From assembly GCA_965207985.1 (NCBI GenBank), contig CBDBND010000009.1, positions 158,225 to 222,224 of the forward strand: a stretch of DNA of 64,000 nt, in the 5' to 3' direction. The notes under the pieces were generated by a model. The model was not told the DNA's origin, ran no database searches, and saw only the letters and a list, made by a program, of their open reading frames with translations. Within the stretch, counting starts at the first letter, position 1. The number at the start of each line of letters is the position of its first letter. Both the position numbers and the translations under genes were made by a program. The stretch is from CBDBND01 sp965207985. Its GTDB lineage: Bacteria; Pseudomonadota; Alphaproteobacteria; Rhodospirillales; Rhodospirillaceae. Shown here piece by piece: positions 35,668-44,118 of this stretch.

Positions 35668-37554
35668 ATGGTTAGCCGAACCCTATCCGCTCAACTGGTA
35701 TCTGCCTGCGTTGCCGCTGCTTTCATCGTCTCCGGCAGCATCGGGTTGGCCCAAACCGCCAGCGCACCGGCAGAGGATCCCTATGTTTGGGATCTCACCG
35801 ACCTTTTTGCGACGGCGGACGCCTGGGCGGCCGAGTTGGCCGCTCTGCGTAGGGACGTTGCAAATTTGGATACGGAAAAGGGCACCCTTTTCGAGAGTGC
35901 GGACGTTTTGCTCACCGCCTTGGACCGGCACTCAGCCTTCCGTAAGCGCCTGAACCTTTTGTCGACCTATGCCTCCAATAAACTCAACGAGAACTTGGGC
36001 AACTCCGAGGCTCAAGACTTGATGGGTCAGGTCAGAGCACTCAGCCAAGACTCACGGGTGAAAATGGCTTACCTCGGTCCGGAACTGATCACGCTGGGAG
36101 AGGACACAGTCGAGCGGTATTTGACGGAAGAGCCAGGACTCGAGAAACATGCCTTTGCCATCCGCAACCGTTTGCGCCAAGCGCCCCACACCCTTGGGCC
36201 GGAAGGGGAACGGGTGTTGTCCCTCTCGTCTCAGCTCATCGGCGCGCCCGAATCCGCACGGTCGTTCCTGGCCGATGTGGAAGTGGACTGGCCGACGATT
36301 ACGTTGTCCGACGGCACCGAAGCGACGTTGACGGCAGCTGGATACAGCAAGCATCGCCAAGCTGAGAATCGGGACGACCGGCTGGCCGTGTTCAACGCTT
36401 TTTGGTCGGAATGGAAAGACTATGAAAGCACGTTGGGGGCAACGCTTAATGGAGAGGTTCAGGGTAACCTTTTCATGTCGCGGGCGCGCAATTACGACAG
36501 TGCTCTGGAGTTCTTTTTGTCAGCGGACAACATTCCACCGGAGGTCTATCGCACACTGGTGCAGGTCACCAACGACAACTTACCTACACTCCATCGTTAT
36601 TTTCACCTGCGGGCAGATATGCTTGGTGTGTCTGATCTCGGCTATCACGACATTTATCCCTCTCTGATCAAACTGGACCGGGATTTTTCAATTGAGGATG
36701 CGCGCGCCCTTACGACGACAGCAGTTGCTCCCTTGGGTCAGCGTTATGTCGACGACCTGATCCAAGCCACCGGTGAACGCTGGATGCACGTTTATCCGCA
36801 GCCGGGTAAACGCTCCGGCGCCTACATGAGCGGCGGCGCCTATGACATACACCCCCTGATCCTTCTCAATCATCAGGATACGTTCGATTCTGTTTCCACC
36901 TACGCCCATGAGTGGGGTCATGCCATTCATTCGGTGATTACCAACCGCAATCAGCCGTTTGAAACCTCCGACTATTCCATCTTCATTGCCGAGATCGCCG
37001 CTATCGTGAATGAGCTGTTGTTGCAGGACTACATGCTGGCCAACGCCAAGACTGAGACTGAGCGGATGTATTACCTCGGCTACGGCCTTGAGCAGATTCG
37101 CGGCACCTTCTACCGCCAGACCATGTTCGCCGAGTTTGAACTGGCCATGCATGAAGCGGCGGAACGGGGCGAAGCCATCACCGGCGCCAAACTGACGCAA
37201 ATTTACGGGGACATTCAACGCGCCTACCACGGTCACGATGAAGGGGTGATGAACGTGGATGACTCCGTCACCTTGGAGTGGGCGTACGTACCGCACTTCT
37301 TCTACAACTTTTATGTTTATCAGTACGCCACGTCGATTGCGGCAGCAGCTTATTTCGTCGATCAGATTCAGACCGGCGGACCAGAGGCGCTTGAAAATTA
37401 TCTCGACGTACTGCGAGCGGGCGGTTCTGATTATCCCTATCAAATCCTGTTAGACGCCGGCTTGGACATGGCAACGCCCGAACCCTACGAAGCCATAATT
37501 GAGCGCATGAACCGCATCCTCGATCAGATGCAATTGCTCAACGATCAGGGGTGA
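35668..37554 (+). CDS. exported M3-family oligoendopeptidase F-like metallopeptidase
   Basis: 628 residues from ATG 35668 (TTG at 35656 is the longer alternative), with a signal peptide (VSACVAAAFIVSGSIGLAQ). The M3 zinc motif HEWGHA is in STYAHEWGHAIHSVITNRNQ (about His413), followed by EIAAIVNELLLQDYML with the third zinc ligand Glu. The PepF-type N-terminal helical domain (DLTDLFATADAWAAELAALR) is present. Signal peptides are unusual among PepF proteins, most of which are cytoplasmic, so this one likely acts in the periplasm on oligopeptides. It appears monocistronic. Confidence 0.93.
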   Translation: MVSRTLSAQLVSACVAAAFIVSGSIGLAQTASAPAEDPYVWDLTDLFATADAWAAELAALRRDVANLDTEKGTLFESADVLLTALDRHSAFRKRLNLLSTYASNKLNENLGNSEAQDLMGQVRALSQDSRVKMAYLGPELITLGEDTVERYLTEEPGLEKHAFAIRNRLRQAPHTLGPEGERVLSLSSQLIGAPESARSFLADVEVDWPTITLSDGTEATLTAAGYSKHRQAENRDDRLAVFNAFWSEWKDYESTLGATLNGEVQGNLFMSRARNYDSALEFFLSADNIPPEVYRTLVQVTNDNLPTLHRYFHLRADMLGVSDLGYHDIYPSLIKLDRDFSIEDARALTTTAVAPLGQRYVDDLIQATGERWMHVYPQPGKRSGAYMSGGAYDIHPLILLNHQDTFDSVSTYAHEWGHAIHSVITNRNQPFETSDYSIFIAEIAAIVNELLLQDYMLANAKTETERMYYLGYGLEQIRGTFYRQTMFAEFELAMHEAAERGEAITGAKLTQIYGDIQRAYHGHDEGVMNVDDSVTLEWAYVPHFFYNFYVYQYATSIAAAAYFVDQIQTGGPEALENYLDVLRAGGSDYPYQILLDAGLDMATPEPYEAIIERMNRILDQMQLLNDQG

Positions 37555-37559
37555 GTGGG

Positions 37560-38396
37560 TTAGATCTCCACACCGTAGCGGGAGAACAAGTCCCTTTTCC
37601 TGAACGGCGCCGCCAAAAGCCGGCCGAGAATCTTACCCGTGGTCATCCATTTGATCGCCGTGCCGGTTTCCTGATCCGCCAGGACACGATCGACAATCCA
37701 AGGCGTCGTCGTTTCCACATGATCGCCCAGCATATTGACGGGCCGGCTCAGTTTTTTTCGCGCCTCCTTGGGCAAGGCGTTCATCTGATTGATCATATTC
37801 TCGGTGATGTTCATGCCCGGACTGATGGAGCCCACGCGTATGGGTCCACCTTTTAACTCTTTGATCAGGTTATCGGTGAAATAGCGGATAGCGCTCTTGG
37901 TGGTGCCGTAACCGATCATGCCGGGAATGACCCTTCCGTCGGCGCCCGCTCCATAGGTGTTGTAGATATGGCCATGGCCCTGCTCGGACATGCCTTTGAC
38001 CGCCACTTGAGAGCCGTTGATGGTGCCGATGACGTTGCCCTGCACCATGGTTTTGATTTCATCGGGCGTCAGCGTCAGCAACGTCACACCGGACCGGGCG
38101 AACCCGGCGTTGTTGATCCAAATATCCACCGATCCGAATTCTTGCTTCGCCCTATTCCATAGGGCCTGCACTTGATTGACGTCAGCGACGTTACAATTTT
38201 GACCGATTGCGCGGGCGCCATTCTGGGCTTCCCCGTCCAGGTCCAACAACGCCTCATCCACCGCGTTTTGGGTGCGGCCGGACACCACCACGTTCACCCC
38301 ACGCCTGAGGAACTCGCGGGCATAGCCTTTGCCAATCCCTTTGGTGGAGCCGGTGATGACGACGGTTTTGTTGGCCATTGAGAAGTCCAACGTCAT
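37560..38396 (-). CDS. NYC1-like short-chain dehydrogenase/reductase
   Basis: 278 residues. TGSTKGIGKGYAREFLRRG at the start, CNVADVNQVQALWNRAKQEF, WINNAGFARSG near residue 95, and catalytic YGTTK (about 170) with an NTYGAGADG loop in place of the classical Ser. Paralogue of the SDRs at 33252-34058 and 38547-39386, the last of which diverges from it across about 150 bases. It is convergent with the M3 peptidase gene (5-base gap). The substrate is unknown. Confidence 0.92.
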   Translation of the reverse strand: MTLDFSMANKTVVITGSTKGIGKGYAREFLRRGVNVVVSGRTQNAVDEALLDLDGEAQNGARAIGQNCNVADVNQVQALWNRAKQEFGSVDIWINNAGFARSGVTLLTLTPDEIKTMVQGNVIGTINGSQVAVKGMSEQGHGHIYNTYGAGADGRVIPGMIGYGTTKSAIRYFTDNLIKELKGGPIRVGSISPGMNITENMINQMNALPKEARKKLSRPVNMLGDHVETTTPWIVDRVLADQETGTAIKWMTTGKILGRLLAAPFRKRDLFSRYGVEI

Positions 38397-38546
38397 TTTT
38401 CCCTAAATTGGATCATACCCGCAGTTCTGATCCGGCTTCGAGTCCGCTGAAATGCGTCCGAACAGCGGCCAGCCGCGCACGGCGGCAGCGGAAATGCTTT
38501 TTTGGATTATGATAGGCACAGCAAAACCGAATGTTTGGATAACACT

Positions 38547-39386
38547 ATGGCTGAAAAGAAAACGGTGGTGATCACCGGCGGAACCCGCGGCATCGGAAGA
38601 GGTTTGGCGCAAGAGACCCTCAAGCGGGGACACAATGTGGTCGTTTGCGGCCGCACCCAAAACGCGGTGGATGACGCGGTCACCGATATTTCCGCCGATG
38701 CTGTCAATGGCGCCCGCGCTGCCGGCACGCCTTGCGATGTCACAAAGTACGATCAGGTTCAGGCCTTGTGGGACTTCGCCAAGAAAGAGTTCGGCACTGT
38801 CGACATCTGGATCAACAATGCCGGCATATCCAACGTGCGTTATCCTATAGGTTACTTACTGCAAGAAGAGGTGGACATCGTACCGGCGGTTAATCTCATC
38901 GGCTCCATGAACGGCTGCAAAGTCGCACTGGAAGGCATGAACGCCCAAGGCCATGGGGCGCTCTATAACTTCGAGGGTTTTGGCTCCAACGGCATGAAGC
39001 AACACGGCATGAGCCTGTATGGCTGCACCAAGTTCGGCCTCACCTATTTCACCAAAGCATTGATCAAAGAAACCAAGGGTGGTCCGGTGATCGTCGGCTA
39101 TATGAGCCCCGGCATCGTCATTACCGATATGCTTCTGATAGATCGCGGCAAAATGCCGGCAGAGCAATGGAATGGTGTCAAAAAGGTCTTCAACATCATC
39201 GCTGACCGGGTGGAGACGGTTACGCCTTGGCTGATGGAGCACGTGCTAGCCAATACCAAGCACGGTGCCCGCATCGCTTGGCTGACGCGGGGTAAGGCCG
39301 CCCGTCGGTTCCTCATGTCCCGGTTCAAAAACCCAGGCAACCGCTTCCCGGAACTGGATGACGTGGACGAGCAGGTAGCGGCCTAA
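38547..39386 (+). CDS. NYC1-like short-chain dehydrogenase/reductase
   Basis: 279 residues from ATG 38547 (MAEKKTVVITGGTRGIGRGL); the frame opens to 38502. It has WINNAGISNVRY near residue 95, an NFEGFGSNG loop, and catalytic YGCTK (about 172). It is the divergently transcribed neighbour of its paralogue at 37560-38396, which suggests a duplication followed by inversion. The C-terminus ends PGNRFPELDDVDEQVAA, longer than the paralogues' ends. It overlaps the next gene's stop by 4 bases, convergently. Confidence 0.92.
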   Translation: MAEKKTVVITGGTRGIGRGLAQETLKRGHNVVVCGRTQNAVDDAVTDISADAVNGARAAGTPCDVTKYDQVQALWDFAKKEFGTVDIWINNAGISNVRYPIGYLLQEEVDIVPAVNLIGSMNGCKVALEGMNAQGHGALYNFEGFGSNGMKQHGMSLYGCTKFGLTYFTKALIKETKGGPVIVGYMSPGIVITDMLLIDRGKMPAEQWNGVKKVFNIIADRVETVTPWLMEHVLANTKHGARIAWLTRGKAARRFLMSRFKNPGNRFPELDDVDEQVAA

Positions 39387-40150
39387 GCAATCGACGCTTC
39401 GAAAGCGGCGAGACGGTCCAACGAACTGCCCTCATTTGACTCTGCCAGTGCAACCGGGTCGGTGAAACTCAGCTCCACCAATTCATAGGTCTGGTGCAAC
39501 AGCTCCCAACGGCCGCGCACGGGGATGAAATCGTCTGTGGCCGCCCAGATTTCCACCGGCGGCTTGGTGCCGCCGTCGCGCAGGCTGCGGTTGATCATGT
39601 GCTTGGTTTTGAATGTGCCGGCGGGCGTGGTGATCTCTTCCTCGCCAGCGTACTCCACATCCACGCCGACGAAGGAAAGCATGGGCCCCGACCCGCCGTT
39701 GGGCAGAGGCGAACTCAAGGCAACGTTGCGCAGTTTACCGGTGGGGGAGTCTCCACGCAGCAGGTCGCCCTTCTTGCTGTGCCAGGTATCGCAACAGAGG
39801 GGATGGGCGCCGAAAGACGGCACGCGCTCAGTGACGTCAAAGCTCTGCGATAAATGGCCGTCGTCAGCGGTGAGCGCATCGCATGTCACCCGGTCATCAG
39901 TGAAACGGAAGATAGCGCTGCCTTGAAATTTGCCGCCGATGGTGAGGCGGACGAAGCACTCTTCCGGCTGCCAGTCACCGTCCAGAGCGTAGATGACATC
40001 GCGCAAGAGCCGGTCGTTATCCATCTCGCATTGGGCGCGAAGGATACGGCTGCCGTCGGGCTGAACAGTGACGGTGAAGAATTCCCGGCCTTCTTCGCCG
40101 ATACCATCGGTGTGATATACGATCTTACCGCGGTAGGTGCGGTGGGACAT
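39383..40150 (-). CDS. cytoplasmic member of the local three-gene family (DUF3108-like suspected)
   Basis: 255 residues from ATG 40150, preceded by an AGAGGG site; a TTG at 40177 that overlaps the SDR stop is the alternative. It shares the layout of the exported proteins at 4553-5311 and 47041-49178: EFFTVTVQPDGSRILRAQ (PDGSR), a middle FRFTDDRVTCDAL and TWHSKKGDLLRG, then EEITTPAGTFKTKHMINRSL (PAGTF-x-T) and VEIWAATDDFIPVRGRWELL. It has no signal peptide, unlike the other two. It probably forms an operon with the upstream SDR and RedY-like genes. Function unknown. Confidence 0.75.
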   Translation of the reverse strand: MSHRTYRGKIVYHTDGIGEEGREFFTVTVQPDGSRILRAQCEMDNDRLLRDVIYALDGDWQPEECFVRLTIGGKFQGSAIFRFTDDRVTCDALTADDGHLSQSFDVTERVPSFGAHPLCCDTWHSKKGDLLRGDSPTGKLRNVALSSPLPNGGSGPMLSFVGVDVEYAGEEEITTPAGTFKTKHMINRSLRDGGTKPPVEIWAATDDFIPVRGRWELLHQTYELVELSFTDPVALAESNEGSSLDRLAAFEASIA

Positions 40151-40173
40151 TTCGCAATCCCTCTCGTTATCCC

Positions 40174-41010
40174 TCAATGCATCTCTTCGCCACCGGAGAC
40201 GTTCATCGCTTCACCGGTGATGTAAGCCGCTTCGTCTGAGGCAAGGAAAACGCAAGCGTTGGCGGTGTCGGTGACCAGGCCGACCCGGCCCAAGGGAATC
40301 TTCGCTTTGCGGAACTCGAGCACCCCTTCTGTGTCTTTGCCGAGCACCTGACCGCGCCGGGCGTTCTGCACAGCACCGAGGCCGGTGGTGACATGGTTGG
40401 GACAGACGGCGTTCACGGTAATACCGTGTTCACCGAGCTCCGCCGCCGCGGTGCGGGTCAGTCCGACCATGCCGTGCTTGGACGAGGTGTAATGCACCAG
40501 CAGGGGGGCCGGGCTCTTCGCCGCTTGGCTAGCGATGTTGATGATGCGCCCGCCGCCGCCCTGCTCCACAAACTGTTTGGCTGCATGTTTGGTGAACAGG
40601 AACGGTCCGCGCAGGTTGACGTCCAGCACCACGTCCCATTCGTCCATGGACAGGTCCATCAGCGGTTTCATGATGTAACCGATGCCGGCGTTGTTGACGA
40701 CGATGTCGAGCCTTCCGAACTGTTTCACCGTATCGTTGACGCAGCGGACGATGTCTTCTTCGGAACGTACGTCGCAAACCATGGTAACAATGGTGCCGCC
40801 GGTTTCGTCACGTATGGCTTGAGCCACCTCTTCCATTTCTTCTGACGTGCCGATGTTGGCGGCAGGCAGGTGATCGCCGGACGGTTTGCCGATGTCGGTG
40901 ATCACCACCGTCGCCCCCTCTTCCGCAAACCGTTTTGCGATGCCTTCGCCTAGGCCTTTTTTGCGGCCTGCGCCGGTGATGATGGCGACTTTGTCTTTCA
41001 AGCGGCTCAT
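40174..41010 (-). CDS. classical short-chain dehydrogenase/reductase
   Basis: 278 residues of the FabG-like classical type, different from the NYC1-like SDRs nearby. TGAGRKKGLGEGIAKRFAEE binds the cofactor, VVNNAGIGYI is near residue 100, the Ser is in NIASQAAKSP and the catalytic YTSSK follows (about 178). The C-terminal TGEAMNVSGGEEMH is typical. An insertion around PAANIGTSEEMEEVAQAIRD separates the second helix. It is 8 bases downstream of the RedY-like gene and directly upstream of the family protein, all minus strand. Confidence 0.93.
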   Translation of the reverse strand: MSRLKDKVAIITGAGRKKGLGEGIAKRFAEEGATVVITDIGKPSGDHLPAANIGTSEEMEEVAQAIRDETGGTIVTMVCDVRSEEDIVRCVNDTVKQFGRLDIVVNNAGIGYIMKPLMDLSMDEWDVVLDVNLRGPFLFTKHAAKQFVEQGGGGRIINIASQAAKSPAPLLVHYTSSKHGMVGLTRTAAAELGEHGITVNAVCPNHVTTGLGAVQNARRGQVLGKDTEGVLEFRKAKIPLGRVGLVTDTANACVFLASDEAAYITGEAMNVSGGEEMH

Positions 41011-41018
41011 GACACGCC

Positions 41019-41333
41019 CTAATCGCTGATCTTGTCACAGAGCATGGCGACAGGGCTGTCGGCGATCTCGCGGAAATGCTCGGAGATAGGCTTCTGCACG
41101 TCCGAGGCGACATCCTGGTTGAACTGATCGAGATCGTTGATGTCGATGACCTCGATGTAACGGTAGGGTGCCGCGTTGTCGGTGCGGAACAAATTGTTGG
41201 CACGGTAGAGATCAAACCCGTCCACACCCTTGTGGCCGCGTACGGTCGGCAGGTCAGCGGACTTGGCCCAGGCTTCGTAGTCGGCCTCGGTCACACCGTT
41301 TTTGAGATTAAACAGAACGACTAGAGCGGGCAT
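41019..41333 (-). CDS. RedY/HapK-like alpha/beta-barrel protein
   Basis: 104 residues: MPALVVLFNLKNGVTEADYE, AKSADLPTVRGHKGVDGFDL, APYRYIEVIDINDLDQFNQD and a C-terminal AEFREIADSPV-like end (EHFREIADSPVAMLCD). This pattern resembles the short RedY/HapK-like proteins, ferredoxin-fold dimers that occur in prodigiosin clusters and in catabolic gene sets. No active site is assigned. It precedes the SDR gene by 8 bases and probably leads the three-gene set. Confidence 0.75.
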   Translation of the reverse strand: MPALVVLFNLKNGVTEADYEAWAKSADLPTVRGHKGVDGFDLYRANNLFRTDNAAPYRYIEVIDINDLDQFNQDVASDVQKPISEHFREIADSPVAMLCDKISD

Positions 41334-41354
41334 GGAGCGTCTCCTTATGAGGTG

Positions 41355-42379
41355 TTAACTGTCTTGTTCTTGCTTGCGGGCGTAGGCCGCTTGTCCTTCA
41401 AGGACGAGATCATAAATGGCAGCGGCATCACCCCCTATGGAGTCAAGTATCGCCGGGTAGCTGGCTTCCGCATGGGCCGCCCAAGCGGCCCGCTGGTTTT
41501 CACTAAGACGATGAAGGGTCACGCCCAGCCCCGGCAGGTCGGCTTCCACCCGGGCCATCCATTCCCGCACCCGGTTGCGCGCGGCCATGGGACCTGGATA
41601 AGCGGTGCTGACGAGGTTCTTCTGGTCGTCGTTGAGACTGTCCCAGAACCGCTTGTTCAACAGAATAGAACTGGGTTCGATGGCATGCCCTGTCATGGTG
41701 AAGTGTGGCGCCTCTCTATATATGCCAGTCATCCAATAAAAAATGGTGACCGCCTCGCCGCCGTCGATGAGGCCCGTTTGCAAAGACGGCAGAATGTCGT
41801 TGGACGTTAGGTAGACCGCATCGGCCTTAAGCGCTTCAAAGTAAACGGACGAAGACTTGGTGGTCTGTACCCGCCTGGGAAAGTTTTCGACGGACTCCGG
41901 GGTCAAAAACGGCCGGTCGCCAAAGAGATGGTTGGAGCCCGCTTCGGTCCAGCGCAAAAACGCAATGCCTTTGGTGGCGAAAACCTCCTGAAACTTGGGA
42001 AGGGCGTATTCATCCAAAACAAATCCGCCTCCGGTGTTGAAGAAAACAGAAACGGCAATTGCAGCACCGCCAATTCCGGCACCATGGCGGCACCGGAACC
42101 CAGCGGTGCGCTGACAAATTGCAGGCGGTTGCGGCGCAGCGAATTCAGCCGTTCTTCCGAACTGCCGGTCTCGCCCCTCACCAACATTTCAAGATCAAGG
42201 CCGAGATGCTTGTTGGCGTTAAAAGCAGCGGTGACGTCCTTCCAATTCTCGTCCCACGGCGTGTTGGGAGCCGAGAACGCGCCGATGGTCATGGTCTTGC
42301 GCTCTTGACTTGTGGCCGGTGCACATATCCCGGACAGTGCAACACAAAGGGAAAGAAAGCGGACGATTGTTTTCTTCAT
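41355..42379 (-). pseudogene. TRAP transporter substrate-binding protein (DctP-like), frameshifted
   Basis: The 5' frame (41903-42379) begins with a signal peptide and reads QERKTMTIGAFSAPNTPWDE, LRRNRLQFVSAPLGSGAAMV and PFLFSSTPEAD before going out of frame. The 3' frame (41355-42017) continues DEYALPKFQEVFATKGIAFL, LKADAVYLTSNDILPSLQTG and IDGGEAVTIFYWMTGIYREA, the usual DctP core. One extra T in GATTTGTT (AAA on the + strand at 42021-42023) would give PEADFVLDEYALPKF. The total, 1025 bases, is one short of a multiple of three. Membrane subunits DctQ/DctM are absent from the window. Its start overlaps the PrpD-like stop by 4 bases (ATGA). Confidence 0.85.
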
Positions 42380-43392
42380 GACAAAATCTCTTTTTCCAAA
42401 TCCACACCCGACGCCAAGGCGCTGAGAACGGAAACATCGTTTTCATTCTGCAACGCCAGTAACCGGCCGTATAGCCGTTCTGCCGTCTCTTTGTTGAGTG
42501 GCTGAGCAGCGGACAGTGCGCCATGCATGAACTTTTCACGATGCAGGGCACCGGTCGAAATGGGACTGAATGACATTTCTGAGGTTCGCCATGTCTTGCC
42601 GAGGTTTCCGAGAAGTGTTGCAGGGTCGCCACCAGGCTCGATCACCGCAAAGTATCCGCTCGGCTCACCAAACACATATGCCGGAGCGGCGAGATACTGA
42701 CGGATGAGATCGAAGGCTGTCAGCACATTGCGCACGGCGAAAGCAACCTGCAAAGAGGGCGCGTGATCTGTGTCCGTATTTGACAAGCCATCTGACAGTT
42801 GTGGCCCTCCCAACTGGCTATAAATCAAGCCAAAAAACTCTGCCGTCGTTGGCCGGTCCAAGTCAGCAAGTTTAGCGATGGCCGCACCAGCCCCAACTGC
42901 GCCGCATACGCTTGAACGGAAAAATCTACCCTCACGATTTGCCGCCAGGGCCAACAGAATGGCAACGTCATTGCCAATGTTGACGGCGGTAATGATGTCT
43001 TTACCCGGCACTTTGCCGAAACGATCCGCATAGGCCATGACGGCGGGTTGGATGACCGCCATAGGCTGCACACCCACTGTTTCGTGAGAACACACACAAT
43101 CGGAACAGTGACTCTGATAACCGTTGGCTATGCCAGCGCCGATTGGCGACAACAACAGATCGGTTCCCCACACGGGAACGCCACCGTATCCGTAGTGGAC
43201 CAGCTGAATGTCGCGGACAGTAGATGCATGGGATTCCGCGCTGCCGATAAGCGCACAAGCCAGTGTATCGGCAATCACCGTATTGGTTTTATCAACCACG
43301 TCCGGCGGCAAACGGTCAAACGACGTTGCCTCGATATGGTCCAAAATGGCGTCAAGAATTAGAGACACGAACCCCGGCAACCCCTCAACCAC
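42376..43392 (-). CDS. MmgE/PrpD family protein, shorter than usual
   Basis: 338 residues; family members are about 450. The N-terminal helical domain is intact (DKTNTVIADTLACALIGSAE, VWGTDLLLSPIGAGIANGYQ, and the Asp-containing HCSDCVCSHETVGVQP region; PGKDIITAVNIGNDVAILLA). After NLGKTWRTSEMSFSPISTGA the protein jumps to an ending that looks like the family's C-terminus (PLNKETAERLYGRLLALQNE), so about 100 residues of the C-terminal domain seem to be missing in frame. It may be inactive. Known members dehydrate 2-methylcitrate or cis-aconitate-like acids. It overlaps the TRAP binding-protein start, an arrangement seen in acid-uptake operons. Confidence 0.82.
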   Translation of the reverse strand: MVEGLPGFVSLILDAILDHIEATSFDRLPPDVVDKTNTVIADTLACALIGSAESHASTVRDIQLVHYGYGGVPVWGTDLLLSPIGAGIANGYQSHCSDCVCSHETVGVQPMAVIQPAVMAYADRFGKVPGKDIITAVNIGNDVAILLALAANREGRFFRSSVCGAVGAGAAIAKLADLDRPTTAEFFGLIYSQLGGPQLSDGLSNTDTDHAPSLQVAFAVRNVLTAFDLIRQYLAAPAYVFGEPSGYFAVIEPGGDPATLLGNLGKTWRTSEMSFSPISTGALHREKFMHGALSAAQPLNKETAERLYGRLLALQNENDVSVLSALASGVDLEKEILS

Positions 43393-43492
43393 ACGGCGGA
43401 CAATGGCGCTGGGTTATTGATAACCCCTCGCCGCCGCCAGAAGATGGGATGATACTGTCGCTCAACACAGAACCCCACAGGGTTTCAAAGCC

Positions 43493-44095
43493 ATGAAAGA
43501 CTCGACCAATCAAAATCTAGACGATCCCACAAAAGGCGGCACAGAGATTGCCCCTTGGGTTTTGGAAAGGACGCGCAATTCGGAGTTTACCAAGGGTTTC
43601 GTCGACCGCATTTTTGACCACATGAAAGTATTGGACGAGACCCGGGCGGAAAGCCCGGCGTTCAATAAAGTCACCCGGTTGGAGCACAGCCTGCAAACCG
43701 CCACGCTTGCCCATCAGGCTGGAGAAGACGACGAATATGTGACCTGCTGTCTGATCCATGACATCGGCGACTTGCTGGCGCCGTTTAATCACGGTGAATT
43801 TGCGGCCACACTTTTGGAGCCCTTCATCAGCGAGAAGAACCATTGGCTGGTGGCCAATCATCATGCTTTTCAGGGCTATTACTACTTCGAGCACATCGGT
43901 CTCGACAAAAACATGCGCGACAAGTACCGCGGTCATCCGTATTTCGATGACGCGGTGCGTTTTTGCGACACCTACGACATGCCGGCTTTTAATCCAGACA
44001 TGGACTACATGAGCCTGGAAGATTTGGACCCAATCGTGCGCCGCGTTCTGTATGCGCCGAAAAGATCCGTTTGGATTCCAGAGCCGCCGACATAA
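43493..44095 (+). CDS. HD-domain protein with PhnZ/MIOX-like metal motif
   Basis: 200 residues. Metal ligands follow the pattern of HD-domain di-iron enzymes: LEHSLQTATLA, LIHDIGDLLAPFNHGEFAA (HD), VANHHAFQGYYYFEHIG and AVRFCDTYDMPAFNPDMDY. The H...HD...H...H...D order is shared by phosphohydrolases and by the mixed-valent di-iron oxygenases PhnZ and MIOX; the DMPAF stretch after the last Asp favours the oxygenase subgroup but is not decisive. It precedes an MFS gene by 24 bases in the same direction, so the pair may import and cleave a compound such as a phosphonate or polyol; inference. Confidence 0.75.
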   Translation: MKDSTNQNLDDPTKGGTEIAPWVLERTRNSEFTKGFVDRIFDHMKVLDETRAESPAFNKVTRLEHSLQTATLAHQAGEDDEYVTCCLIHDIGDLLAPFNHGEFAATLLEPFISEKNHWLVANHHAFQGYYYFEHIGLDKNMRDKYRGHPYFDDAVRFCDTYDMPAFNPDMDYMSLEDLDPIVRRVLYAPKRSVWIPEPPT

Positions 44096-44118
44096 CCGGC
44101 GGAACGCGAGGGGATAAG

